DNA of 28,138 nucleotides from DATNFP01 sp035606335 (GTDB lineage: Bacteria > Bacteroidota > Bacteroidia > Chitinophagales > Chitinophagaceae): positions 1 to 28,138 of the forward strand of contig DATNFP010000056.1 in the NCBI GenBank assembly GCA_035606335.1. The letters run 5' to 3'. The position numbers were made by a program, and so were the translations under genes. Under the pieces are notes generated by a model. It had not been told where the DNA came from and did no database searches. It saw only the letters and a list, made by a program, of their open reading frames with translations. Below are positions 8,583 to 17,160 of the stretch, piece after piece (the first letter of the stretch is position 1; each line of letters begins with the position of its first letter).

Positions 8583-10838
8583 TTATCTTACTAATGCAAC
8601 ATCTCCTTTTTGAAAATGTTTTTTCTCTTTGGTTCCGGCATTGAATTGAATAATGTATTCATAAGTACCTAATTCCTGAGGAACACCATTGAAAGTGCCA
8701 TTCCAACCTTGTTTAGGATCACGACTCATCCATACCATTTGCCCCCAGCGATTGTAGATTGTAAATAAATAATCAGTGACAGGACAATCGGGCTGAATAA
8801 TGGGTCTAAATAAATCGTTTTTACCATCGTTGTTAGGAGAGAAAGCCGATGGCATGTTAAACATGCAATCGCATATCTGCATACTTATATTAATAGTATC
8901 TCCGAAGCGACAAGGGCCGTCTGTAACTCTAATCCAATAGCTTCCCGTATCCTGGACCCATAAGCTACTATCAAATGTTCCGTTACTCCATTCTACGATG
9001 CCTCCCGCTGGAACATTAGCCTGTAATCTTAACTGAATTGGCTGACCGGAACATAAGACAGTATCGTTTCCCAGATGCTGTGGCGCATTGATGAAAGTGA
9101 TACGCACTGAATCTGATGCATGGCAATTCCCGTTAGTTACGACAACAGCGTAAACACCAGATTGGGTAACTGTGTAAATGCTGTCTTTGCTACCATCCTG
9201 CCATGAATAAGCGGCATTCCGTACAGGAACATGAAGTGTATATGGGAAAGGAGCATTGCAAAAAGTAGTATCATCCCCTAAAGAGAAATGTACGTCTACA
9301 CCTTTTATTACAAAAGTATCAACGCGAATATGGCAATAGGTTTGGGCATGGACGAAATAAGTGCCTGGCGTTAAAACTTTTCGTACCGTATCCGTGCTGC
9401 CATCGTTCCATGTGTAATGAAAATAGCCTGGAGGTGCATGAAGGGTTATGCTGTCTTTTAAAGGCAGACAAACTGTAGTATCCGTGCGGATATATGCAGA
9501 ATCTCCTAAAAGGGGTTTTACGTAATCCGCACCCAATGCATAAGGAAGCAATTCAGAACCCGGGATATAAAAAGAAGTATCGCCTGTGCTTGAAATAGTA
9601 TAAGCGGCACATGTGGAAGATAACAAAGCAGATGGAGGGGAACTTACCATAATTGCATGACACTGAAAATTGCAGGCAGAGCCCGAAAGGTTAGGATAAT
9701 TAATGCAGCCGATATATGGAATTGTATCGTTGAGCTCTGCTTCGGGCGGCGTGTAAGCATCGTCGGCGGGGAGATATATTTTGCCATCAGGACCCAGACG
9801 CAGGGGAGGACTTATCATAGTCCCCCACCAATAATAATATTGCTGCGGAATTTCAATGCCTGAACTTGCGATAGCAGATGCGCTTGAAAGACTTACATCA
9901 TATTGCCAGATGTGACCGATGCAGGGTTCCGACCAACCACCGGGGAAATCATAATTATTAGTATCTGATATAGTCGTGTATAATTTGGAATTATCGGGAG
10001 AAAAACAAACTCCGTAAGCAAACGAAGTAAAAAAGCCGAAAGAATCTAAAACTAAAGGATTGGTTATCTCGCCTGTAGCTGCATTAAAATCTAACAGGCT
10101 AACATTTGAACCATTTAATCCCCATCCTGCAAAGGCCAATTTTTGCCTATTGGGAGATACTGCAAAATTCGTAAAGAGAAAGCCATAAAAACCAGCAAAA
10201 GAGCCAACTCTCGACTGCACAACAGCAGTGTCTAAGCCGTCTGTAGTAATATGATAGGATTTAAATAAAGTATCTGATACATCATGAGAAATCAGCCATA
10301 TATCACAATTATTGCCGGGAGTAGCAACAATGGCATCTGTTAAACCGGAATCTAACGGAATATTTCTTTTGCCAGGCACAACATCACCAAGGCCATGATC
10401 TAATGTAAGATCGATAATAGTGTATGACAATACATACTCAAGAGGGCCCTCAAAACTAAAAAGGTAATATTGATTGGGGTTGCTTAAAACAGGAACTATC
10501 AGTAGTCCCTGAGAGGAGCCTGATGTAGCAGATTGGATAAAACCATTGGGCATTACCTGGTTATTTTTATTCCAAATGGAATCTCCATCCGTATAAAATA
10601 ACATATTGCCTCCCGGGTCGCAAACACTGGCATAGCTGACCATATCTGTAGTTCCTGTACACCAGTAAACCTGTATGCCGGATTTTATTTTTACGGGACT
10701 GCCACTAGTAAAATCCAAAGCACTGTCCATGATACATGGCCATATACTATTCTCTTTCAGATTCCAGCCTGGCTGCGAAATTGCTGGAATAGAATAAGTT
10801 ATAAAGAACCAAATCAATAGCGTATACACCTTCTTCAT
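8583..10838 (-). CDS. Paralogous secreted T9SS type B protein with propeller-like N-terminus and three Ig-like repeats
   Basis: 751 aa from the ATG at 10838 (MKKVYTLLIW...); a TTG 15 nt upstream would add MKSLH and is less likely. The signal peptide ends near PAISQ. The N-terminal half parallels the next gene phrase by phrase: VSPNRQKLAFAG, LLDFNAATGE, FSPDNSKLYTT, NYPNLSGSACNF against HPNLAGTACDI. After about residue 455 come three units of the form LGDDTxFC ... YSWQDGSKDS ... GVYAVVV. The final 90 residues (MPSAFSPNNDGKNDLF, TIYNRWGQ, GWNGTFNGVPQ, GTYEYIIQF) are the T9SS type B sorting domain. PKD domains present in the paralogue are missing. Likely co-transcribed with it (36-nt gap) after tandem duplication, and transcribed divergently from the sensor kinase gene. 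Function beyond surface display is unknown. Confidence 0.9.
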   Translation of the reverse strand: MKKVYTLLIWFFITYSIPAISQPGWNLKENSIWPCIMDSALDFTSGSPVKIKSGIQVYWCTGTTDMVSYASVCDPGGNMLFYTDGDSIWNKNNQVMPNGFIQSATSGSSQGLLIVPVLSNPNQYYLFSFEGPLEYVLSYTIIDLTLDHGLGDVVPGKRNIPLDSGLTDAIVATPGNNCDIWLISHDVSDTLFKSYHITTDGLDTAVVQSRVGSFAGFYGFLFTNFAVSPNRQKLAFAGWGLNGSNVSLLDFNAATGEITNPLVLDSFGFFTSFAYGVCFSPDNSKLYTTISDTNNYDFPGGWSEPCIGHIWQYDVSLSSASAIASSGIEIPQQYYYWWGTMISPPLRLGPDGKIYLPADDAYTPPEAELNDTIPYIGCINYPNLSGSACNFQCHAIMVSSPPSALLSSTCAAYTISSTGDTSFYIPGSELLPYALGADYVKPLLGDSAYIRTDTTVCLPLKDSITLHAPPGYFHYTWNDGSTDTVRKVLTPGTYFVHAQTYCHIRVDTFVIKGVDVHFSLGDDTTFCNAPFPYTLHVPVRNAAYSWQDGSKDSIYTVTQSGVYAVVVTNGNCHASDSVRITFINAPQHLGNDTVLCSGQPIQLRLQANVPAGGIVEWSNGTFDSSLWVQDTGSYWIRVTDGPCRFGDTINISMQICDCMFNMPSAFSPNNDGKNDLFRPIIQPDCPVTDYLFTIYNRWGQMVWMSRDPKQGWNGTFNGVPQELGTYEYIIQFNAGTKEKKHFQKGDVALVR

Positions 10839-10868
10839 GTGCAGGGATTTCAATTTGAACTAATGCAT

Positions 10869-10876
10869 CAAAAATA
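10869..10876 (-). promoter_or_regulatory. TAnnTTTG -7-like element upstream of the T9SS gene pair
   Basis: On the minus strand TATTTTTG is an exact match to the Bacteroidota -7 consensus, 30 nt upstream of the ATG at 10838. No convincing TTTG is seen at the expected distance upstream, so the promoter call is weak. Confidence 0.3.
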
Positions 10877-10994
10877 AAGTCTATGCAAAGGCGTATTTTC
10901 AGTATAAATACCGATTTTTTTAACCTGCGGATAAAAAGCTATTTTTATTAATGAAGAGTTTTATATTGGTCTCCGTCAGTGTCAAAAAAGAAAA

Positions 10995-13031
10995 ATGAAG
11001 CGTTTAGGCATGAATAGTATCAGTAAATTAATTCATAGATTACTTATTACAATCATATTTATTGGTTCTTATCCATGTTATATTTATTCGCAGGAATTAA
11101 ATACACTTCGTTACCAAACAGGGGTTAGTGATAGATACTTGTCTTACATAAAGGAAGACACAACCCGTATTTTTAGCATAATTGAGCGCGCTGTAAGTAT
11201 GAACCCGACATCTGATAGCGCATTGCAATTGGCATCGGAAGCATTACAGCTAAGTGAACAATTGCAATTTCCAGATGGCATTGGTCAGGCTTATATGGGT
11301 TTGGGGTATTGTGCCGCTTCCAAATTTGACTATAAAAAAAGTATGGAGCTGTTTCAAAAAGCCGTACCCTATTGTGAACATGCCATATTCAGAAAGTACC
11401 TACCCATGTTGCTATACAACTGCATAGCAGCAAACTACATGTATGAAAATAATACAAAGGAAGCTATTTATTATTACTACAAGGCTTTGGATTATAGCAC
11501 AAAGCACAACATTAAATTTTATGGCCTGACTGCTCAAATATATATCAGTCTTGGAATGGCATGGATGAAAGAAAACCAATTGGAACAGGTTATATACTAT
11601 GCAAATAAAGCTATTCAACTTGCAATTAATTATAAAAAATACGCAACTATTGCAAAGGCATACTCGCTACTTGGTGGAATCTACATACAGAAAGGAGATA
11701 CAGCAAAGGGCCGATATTATTCGAGAATGGCGCTGGACATGAGCAATAAATATATAAGCGGCACTGATGATAAAATAATGCATTATAGCATCTATCTGAA
11801 TTTAGGTATAAGTTACCAGACAGAATCGCCGGAGGTAGCTTTAGCGTATTTTAAAAAGGTTTTAGCGATTGGATTTATCAGCCCTTATTATTCCAGTATT
11901 GATCCGTATACAGGTATCGGCGCTATTTATGACAGGTTGGAAAAATATAAGCTGGCAGAAAAATACCTGCAAAGTGCATTAAAAAAAGCGGAAGCAGCCA
12001 ATCTGCCCAACAGCGTGAAAGACGCAAGTTTTCTTTTGGCTAATACGTATGCGCGCGATAATAATTTTAAAAAGGCTTTTGAATATTTGCTAAAGGCAAG
12101 CGACCTTTCTGATAGCCTAATGGATTCTGCGCACGTTGTGGCCGACCATGAGATGGAAGTAAGATATCGCACCTCTGAAAAAGATAAAGAGATCGCTTTT
12201 AATAAGCTGCAAATACAAGAACAAAAAACGATCGTTCAGGAAAAAAATTCATGGATCATCGGTATTACATTAGGATGCCTGTTAATAATGGTTTTGTTTG
12301 CTGCTATCTATCTTAATAATAAACATCGCCAGCGCCTGCAGGCCGAGAAAATAAAGAATCTGCAGCAGGAAAAAGAAATAGACAGGCTGAAAGCAATGTG
12401 GAAAGGAGAAGAGAAAGAAAGAGCGCGCATAGCAAGAGAGCTGCACGATGGCATAGGTAGCTTGCTCTCTGCATTTACGATTAATTTTAATGCACTTGGC
12501 AAGGAGAATTATCTCACTAATGTTCCAAACTATATTAACGCCGGAAATATCCTTAAGCAGATAAGCACTGAAGTGCGGGCTACAGCTCACAACTTTATGC
12601 CGGAAATATTGCTGCATCATAGCTTAACAGAGGCTATACGATTGTATTGCGATTACATACAATTCTCAAAAGAAAAAAACATTGAGATAGATGTGCAGAG
12701 CTATGGAGATGTAGAGCAACCGGAACATGAATTTAAACTCTCCATTTATAGAATAATACAAGAGCTGCTGCAAAACATAATAAAACATGCGAATGCCACA
12801 TATGCACTTGTGCAATTGATAATGCGTGAATCAATACTAGAAATTACTGTAGAAGACAATGGAGTAGGATTTGAAACCTCACAAAACGATGATGGATTGG
12901 GATTGCTTAACCTGCAATCTAGGATCAGTAGTATGGGAGGCATCTTCACAATAGAATCTTCAAAAGAAAACGGAACCTCTATAGTTATAGAATTTGACCT
13001 GAAAATAATCAAACAATTAACGCCCACATGA
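10995..13031 (+). CDS. TPR-containing sensor histidine kinase, NarL/HisKA_3 type
   Basis: 678 aa. An N-terminal hydrophobic segment (about 12-32, ending YIYSQ) acts as signal peptide or first TM. Residues about 60-375 are a run of TPR-like helical pairs, e.g. KSMELFQKAVPYCE, EAIYYYYKALDYSTK and AEKYLQSALKKAEAA. A TM helix (420-440) follows a coiled segment and leads to ERARIARELHDGIGSLL, the HisKA_3 dimerisation motif with phospho-acceptor H484. The ATPase domain has the N-box ELLQNIIKHANAT (N594), G1 DNGVGF (621-626) and G2 GLGLLNL (634-640). This architecture, periplasmic TPR sensor plus NarL-type kinase, is common in Bacteroidota. Its gene overlaps the response regulator by 4 nt (ATGA), so the pair is translationally coupled. 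The signal is unknown; the divergent T9SS genes are possible targets by position only. Confidence 0.92.
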   Translation: MKRLGMNSISKLIHRLLITIIFIGSYPCYIYSQELNTLRYQTGVSDRYLSYIKEDTTRIFSIIERAVSMNPTSDSALQLASEALQLSEQLQFPDGIGQAYMGLGYCAASKFDYKKSMELFQKAVPYCEHAIFRKYLPMLLYNCIAANYMYENNTKEAIYYYYKALDYSTKHNIKFYGLTAQIYISLGMAWMKENQLEQVIYYANKAIQLAINYKKYATIAKAYSLLGGIYIQKGDTAKGRYYSRMALDMSNKYISGTDDKIMHYSIYLNLGISYQTESPEVALAYFKKVLAIGFISPYYSSIDPYTGIGAIYDRLEKYKLAEKYLQSALKKAEAANLPNSVKDASFLLANTYARDNNFKKAFEYLLKASDLSDSLMDSAHVVADHEMEVRYRTSEKDKEIAFNKLQIQEQKTIVQEKNSWIIGITLGCLLIMVLFAAIYLNNKHRQRLQAEKIKNLQQEKEIDRLKAMWKGEEKERARIARELHDGIGSLLSAFTINFNALGKENYLTNVPNYINAGNILKQISTEVRATAHNFMPEILLHHSLTEAIRLYCDYIQFSKEKNIEIDVQSYGDVEQPEHEFKLSIYRIIQELLQNIIKHANATYALVQLIMRESILEITVEDNGVGFETSQNDDGLGLLNLQSRISSMGGIFTIESSKENGTSIVIEFDLKIIKQLTPT

Positions 13032-13663
13032 GCATCAGAGTAGTAATTCTTGATGACCATCCTCTGATAGTAAATGGTCTTGAAAACATAATAAAGAAGT
13101 ATGATGATATAGAGCTTATAGGTACTTATTTAAATGGTGACGATCTATTAAAAGATTTGAGCAAAAAGAAGCCTGACGTTGCTATCCTGGATATAAACAT
13201 GCCTGACAAATCAGGAGATGAAATAGCGAAGATCATTTTTCATGAATATCCTAAAATTGTTATGCTGGCACTTACTAACCTGGATAATATCTACTATATA
13301 AAAAGCATGCTGCAACAAGGAGTATCGGGCTATATCCTAAAAAGCACAAAAGAAGAAACTTTAATTCAAGCAATCAGGAAAGTAAACAGAGGCGAGCAAT
13401 TTTTAGACTCTACAATAAAAGACCGGCTGCAACATGACAAAATAAGCATAGCACGACAAACTGCACATGGCACCATTCTGACACGCCGAGAAAAAGAAGT
13501 ATTAAAACTTATTGCTGAAAATTATACTAGCCAGGAAATAGCCGATAAGCTTTTTTTAAGTAAGCGAACCATAGATTCTCACAGACTAAATCTGCTTTTG
13601 AAACTGGAAGTAAAAAATACGGCTGCACTTATAAAGAAGTGTATTGATATGGGTTTGTTATGA
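13028..13663 (+). CDS. NarL/LuxR-family response regulator
   Basis: 211 aa. The receiver domain (1-120) has the acidic pair D9-D10, the phospho-acceptor D55 in AILDINMPD, the switch threonine in MLALTNLD, and the conserved lysine in GYILKST. A linker leads to the C-terminal LuxR/GerE helix-turn-helix: LTRREKEVLKLIAENYTSQEIA and LFLSKRTIDSHRLNLLLKL (about 149-200). The start codon overlaps the kinase stop (ATGA), showing that this is the kinase's partner. Members are phosphorylated by the HisKA_3 kinase and dimerise on DNA; targets are not evident from the sequence. The next gene downstream, a small acidic protein 163 nt away, has its own long AT-rich leader and could be regulated by this pair. 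Confidence 0.95.
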   Translation: MSIRVVILDDHPLIVNGLENIIKKYDDIELIGTYLNGDDLLKDLSKKKPDVAILDINMPDKSGDEIAKIIFHEYPKIVMLALTNLDNIYYIKSMLQQGVSGYILKSTKEETLIQAIRKVNRGEQFLDSTIKDRLQHDKISIARQTAHGTILTRREKEVLKLIAENYTSQEIADKLFLSKRTIDSHRLNLLLKLEVKNTAALIKKCIDMGLL

Positions 13664-13826
13664 TATTGTGAATTATTATTAATTAATATTTCTTTTCTAT
13701 TGATTATTCAGGGTTTATTTATTCACATTATCTTTTTTCATCTTTTTGCAAAAATTTAAAAACCTACTAATATTTATCATCGTAGATTACGTATACATAT
13801 TAATCAATTTTTATACTACCTAAATC

Positions 13827-14054
13827 ATGAAAACAAACATTATTAACAACGTCTTACGCGACGAAGGTTGCGAGGATGTATCGCAAGATGCAATTATGTA
13901 TGACTATTGGGCTAATCATTTCTGTTTTTGCCTGGAAGATGAATTTGATGATCCGATAGAAAATGCACACGCATCGAAAGAGGTGGAAATAACAGATGCA
14001 CGCACCTTGAAAGAGGTGGGAATAGCAGATAATTATTATCTGGCAGCAAGTTAG
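13827..14054 (+). CDS. Small acidic protein with an internal 11-residue repeat, unknown
   Basis: 75 aa starting at the ATG at 13827 (MKTNIINNVLRDEGCEDV). No signal peptide or TM segment. The middle (YDYWANHFCFCLEDEFDDP) has a CxC pair and is strongly acidic. The C-terminal third is a tandem 33-nt repeat: 22 nt at 13976-13997 and 14009-14030 differ at two positions, giving KEVEITD and KEVGIAD eleven residues apart. I do not recognise a family. The ribosomally made peptide-precursor classes I know usually have a maturase or transporter beside them; none is present here. The 163-nt AT-rich leader after the response regulator suggests an independent transcript. It meets the MutS-like gene tail to tail, 16 nt apart. 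The repeat could also mean recent slippage in a weakly constrained tail. Confidence 0.55.
   Translation: MKTNIINNVLRDEGCEDVSQDAIMYDYWANHFCFCLEDEFDDPIENAHASKEVEITDARTLKEVGIADNYYLAAS
13976..14030 (+). repeat. Two-copy in-frame direct repeat, 33-nt period
   Basis: Units 13976-13997 and 14009-14030 match at 20 of 22 positions and keep frame, so the protein repeats KEVxIxD. The linker between the copies is not conserved. Confidence 0.8.
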
Positions 14055-14070
14055 GTAGAAGGGAAAGTGT

Positions 14071-15390
14071 TTAGATAGAATTTAATAATTTCTGTACACC
14101 TTGTAGTTTTAAGATATAAGCACCTAATCGCATGGTGCTGATGCCATCTTTTAACTTATAGGTGAATGAAATGTCATTTTCTGATATCGTGCCGTCGAAA
14201 CACCTCAAGGCTACTTTTTCTTTATGGCTGAAATTCTCTGCCAGCTCTGTAATATGGGTGGAAATAATGAATATGCTTTGGGAATGCCTGATAAATCCGT
14301 TCAGAACCAATTCGCTACAATCGTAAGCGTCTTTTATATTAGTGCCTTTAAATAACTCGTCTGCGATCACCAACATTCTTTTTCCTGATTGAAGCACCGA
14401 AGCAATATTTTTTACATTTTGTACTTCATTAAAGAAATAGCTATAGCCTTTGCCGATATCATCTTCTACATTCATACTTGTAGTTATCAGGTCTATATAG
14501 GGAAGCTCTGAGCTTTCGGCTGCTACGCCTATACCCAGGTATGACATGAAAAAAGCAAGACCAATGCTTTTCATAAATGTGCTTTTACCGGCCATATTGG
14601 GTCCTGTAATAAGCAAGGTATTTACCGCCTTATCAAAATGAACAGTATTAGGAATACAACCCTGGATGAGAGGATGTGATAGTTGTGAAAATGAAAATGT
14701 ATTGTTATTTGTAATAACTGGAAAGGTTAATTTCATTTCGTTGTGCGCTGTTGCAAGGCTATGTAAAGCTTCGAACTGAGCGTAAATATTCAGCAGTTCA
14801 GAAATTATGTTTTTTTTATCTCTTCTTATTCTATTATCTATCTCGAAAATTGCAAAAGGAGAAGGCTCTTCATGCAGAAATAGCGAGAATGTTTTATCTG
14901 AAATCCGCAATTCATCCAGGCAAGCCTGAATTTTTTTAAATTGACTTTTTAATAAAAAGGGCATTTCAGCCCGATATGCAGTATAGTATAATTGTTGGAT
15001 GGAGTAAACCAGCTTTAACGTTTGTCGCAACCCGCTTAAAACAAAATAATACTGATCCTGGGCGACAAATAATTTCTTTATTGCAAAAATCCCACGTTTT
15101 ATTTTACCCGTTATCTCAATAAAAGAATAATTAGACTGTAGATACTGTTGTGTATAATAGATCTCTTTTTCTGTAATTGTAAGCTGATAAGAAAATTTTT
15201 TTGCCATGTACTTTATAGCATCTGTGCGGTGCTGTATTTTCTCAATATTCTGATCTTTCAGGTAACAGAGTTGCCTTAGATTTTCTTGTCCCTGCTTTGT
15301 CTTACAATGGTTCAATTTATCAAACAAGCAGGCCTTTGAATGATTGTAAGAGACTATATCGAGGTCGTTCAACGTTTGGTTTGAAAGCAT
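14071..15390 (-). CDS. Short MutS-like ATPase lacking the mismatch-recognition domain
   Basis: 439 aa. Residues 1-240 are mostly helical and correspond to a lever/core-like region. There is no N-terminal MutS domain I (the F-x-E mismatch-reading motif is absent) and no C-terminal Smr or KOW domain. The ABC-type ATPase begins near 250: Walker A GPNMAGKST (263-271), a signature-like segment around NVEDDIGKGYSYFFNEV (307-323), Walker B MLVIADELFKGT (339-350, D344-E345) and the switch His in ISTHITEL (TH at 378-379). Such short MutS homologues occur widely in Bacteroidota; by analogy with MutS-family clamps they may act on branched DNA or in recombination, but no role is established here. No MutL or repair gene is adjacent. 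The 16-nt gap to the small ORF is tail to tail. Confidence 0.85.
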   Translation of the reverse strand: MLSNQTLNDLDIVSYNHSKACLFDKLNHCKTKQGQENLRQLCYLKDQNIEKIQHRTDAIKYMAKKFSYQLTITEKEIYYTQQYLQSNYSFIEITGKIKRGIFAIKKLFVAQDQYYFVLSGLRQTLKLVYSIQQLYYTAYRAEMPFLLKSQFKKIQACLDELRISDKTFSLFLHEEPSPFAIFEIDNRIRRDKKNIISELLNIYAQFEALHSLATAHNEMKLTFPVITNNNTFSFSQLSHPLIQGCIPNTVHFDKAVNTLLITGPNMAGKSTFMKSIGLAFFMSYLGIGVAAESSELPYIDLITTSMNVEDDIGKGYSYFFNEVQNVKNIASVLQSGKRMLVIADELFKGTNIKDAYDCSELVLNGFIRHSQSIFIISTHITELAENFSHKEKVALRCFDGTISENDISFTYKLKDGISTMRLGAYILKLQGVQKLLNSI

Positions 15391-15527
15391 TTTTAAGGGA
15401 CTATTATAGTTTACTAAGAGGATTCAAATTTTAATGAATCTATGAACTTATAATAGAAATTCATGTTAAAAAAATGAATGCCTTATTAAAATTTATTGGG
15501 AATAGAGATAAATACTGAACAGAATAA

Positions 15528-17066
15528 CTAATGTAATTTGTACACACCCATGATAGTGCTATTAAGTACTTTTATAGCATACAGCTCTTTAATAGAATCA
15601 TAATCCCCGGGGTGATAACGAAAGTTGGTAAGAAAATAATCAGGATTTTGGTTTGGCCATACAAATACAACCCGTTTTCTGTCCTGAGGATGCAGCATAT
15701 CCGTATTATTAACTACGGGACTTATGGTAAGAGCAACTCTGATAGCAGTAGATGAATCGTGAGCAAGAATCGAATCGAGCCCCTGCATATAAGAACAACC
15801 CCAATAATCAAGCTCAAAATTTTTTCTCAGATATTCATCTTTATGGGATACAAGCCTGTTGAAGAAGATTTGTTCGAACGGGTGATATTTAATCATAAAA
15901 AACCCAGTAGAACCAATTTGTATCAGGCAAAGCAGTGAAACTATAAGTTTGATATTACTCTTTGATAACTTATGCAATACAAAGAGTGCCAACATTACAA
16001 ACGACGGATAAACAAAGTAGAGATGCCGCCAATCATCGTAGATAACAGAGTGAAGAAAAATAACGGAACCAAATGGCAATGCGAAGCATGCAAGATATAG
16101 CAGGAAATTTCTTTGCGTGGTATTACCAAGATAGCTTATTGGATTTTTTATAAAAGCAATGATAACATATATAATTCCAGCTAAACCCAGGAATAGCCAT
16201 AATGCAGGAGTGGTAATGGAAAACCATTCAGGTGCGTAATACCAAGGCAGATTAAATGCATGTAGATATTTACCATTAAGTAAAACGATACCATCCCATC
16301 GCACATAACGTGCAAAATTTGAGAACTCCGTTGCAAAACTATTAAAGGGATCATTCCATAGGGTAGTCCAGAACGCGCAGATAGCCAGGACAAAACTTAT
16401 AAGCAATAAGGAGAAATTAGAAATAATGGGTAGCAATTTTTCCTTTTTCGTGATCGCGATTACAATATCGATCATTAGAAAACCACATAAACAGCATGGA
16501 AGCAAAATGCCCATAATCCGAATGCCTGATGTAAATCCGCAAACAATACCAAGCAATATAAACCAGCCGGGTTTATTTTTTTCAAAAGCTATTTGTGCGA
16601 CCAGCATTGAAATCAAGAATGCTGATAAAAATGGAATGTCTTTGGGATTGAAAAAGGAATGAGCATACAGTCTGGGATTAAAAACGAGAATGATAAAACC
16701 GATGGAGGCTATCCATTGACTTTTGAACAATCTAAGCGCTAAAATGTAACCACAAAAAGCGCTAATAAGAAAAAATATATGCGTCACAAGGTGTCTTGCA
16801 AAGAATATATCACGCTCGTCCGTAAGATGAAATAATTTCTCTGTAAGTATAAGAGGTGTTTCAAAACTGCTACCATGATCCCTGTCTTCGTAAGTCTTCA
16901 GTGTAGAATCACCATTGAACATATAATTATAGCTAACCAGGCCAAGCTCTCTTTGTGAATGTTCATCCCATGACATGCCATAATCTTTAAAACAAAGGAT
17001 GCCAATAAATAAAGAAAATATAAATAAAATAAGGCCCAGGGTATAGGATGTGGTTAATTTTCTCAT
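15528..17066 (-). CDS. Membrane glycosyltransferase, GT39/ArnT-like (dolichyl-phosphate-mannose type)
   Basis: 512 aa with about ten hydrophobic segments. After the first TM the loop reads YGMSWDEHSQRELG, where D34-E35 is the acidic pair expected in the first periplasmic loop of GT-C enzymes. The second loop holds FNPRLYAHSFFNPKDIPFLSAFL, a typical NPKD-type motif. The C-terminal about 110 residues are soluble. GT-C enzymes of this group use polyprenyl-phosphate sugars and transfer one sugar on the periplasmic face to lipids, proteins or glycans; donor and acceptor cannot be read here. It lies 94 nt downstream of the ABC exporter in the same direction, so co-transcription is possible but unproven. 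Confidence 0.85.
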   Translation of the reverse strand: MRKLTTSYTLGLILFIFSLFIGILCFKDYGMSWDEHSQRELGLVSYNYMFNGDSTLKTYEDRDHGSSFETPLILTEKLFHLTDERDIFFARHLVTHIFFLISAFCGYILALRLFKSQWIASIGFIILVFNPRLYAHSFFNPKDIPFLSAFLISMLVAQIAFEKNKPGWFILLGIVCGFTSGIRIMGILLPCCLCGFLMIDIVIAITKKEKLLPIISNFSLLLISFVLAICAFWTTLWNDPFNSFATEFSNFARYVRWDGIVLLNGKYLHAFNLPWYYAPEWFSITTPALWLFLGLAGIIYVIIAFIKNPISYLGNTTQRNFLLYLACFALPFGSVIFLHSVIYDDWRHLYFVYPSFVMLALFVLHKLSKSNIKLIVSLLCLIQIGSTGFFMIKYHPFEQIFFNRLVSHKDEYLRKNFELDYWGCSYMQGLDSILAHDSSTAIRVALTISPVVNNTDMLHPQDRKRVVFVWPNQNPDYFLTNFRYHPGDYDSIKELYAIKVLNSTIMGVYKLH

Positions 17067-17160
17067 CTATAAAAAGGTTGTTGGTGAAAATACTTTATAT
17101 TTTACTAAACGGTTGTGGGATCTAAAAAATTGTTTGGAAGAGTATAGGTATAATCATTAA

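Noticed and set aside
10995..13663. Hybrid or quorum-sensing LuxR system
   Set aside because: The regulator has a receiver domain with D55 and a coupled kinase; no autoinducer-binding domain or LuxI-like synthase is present.
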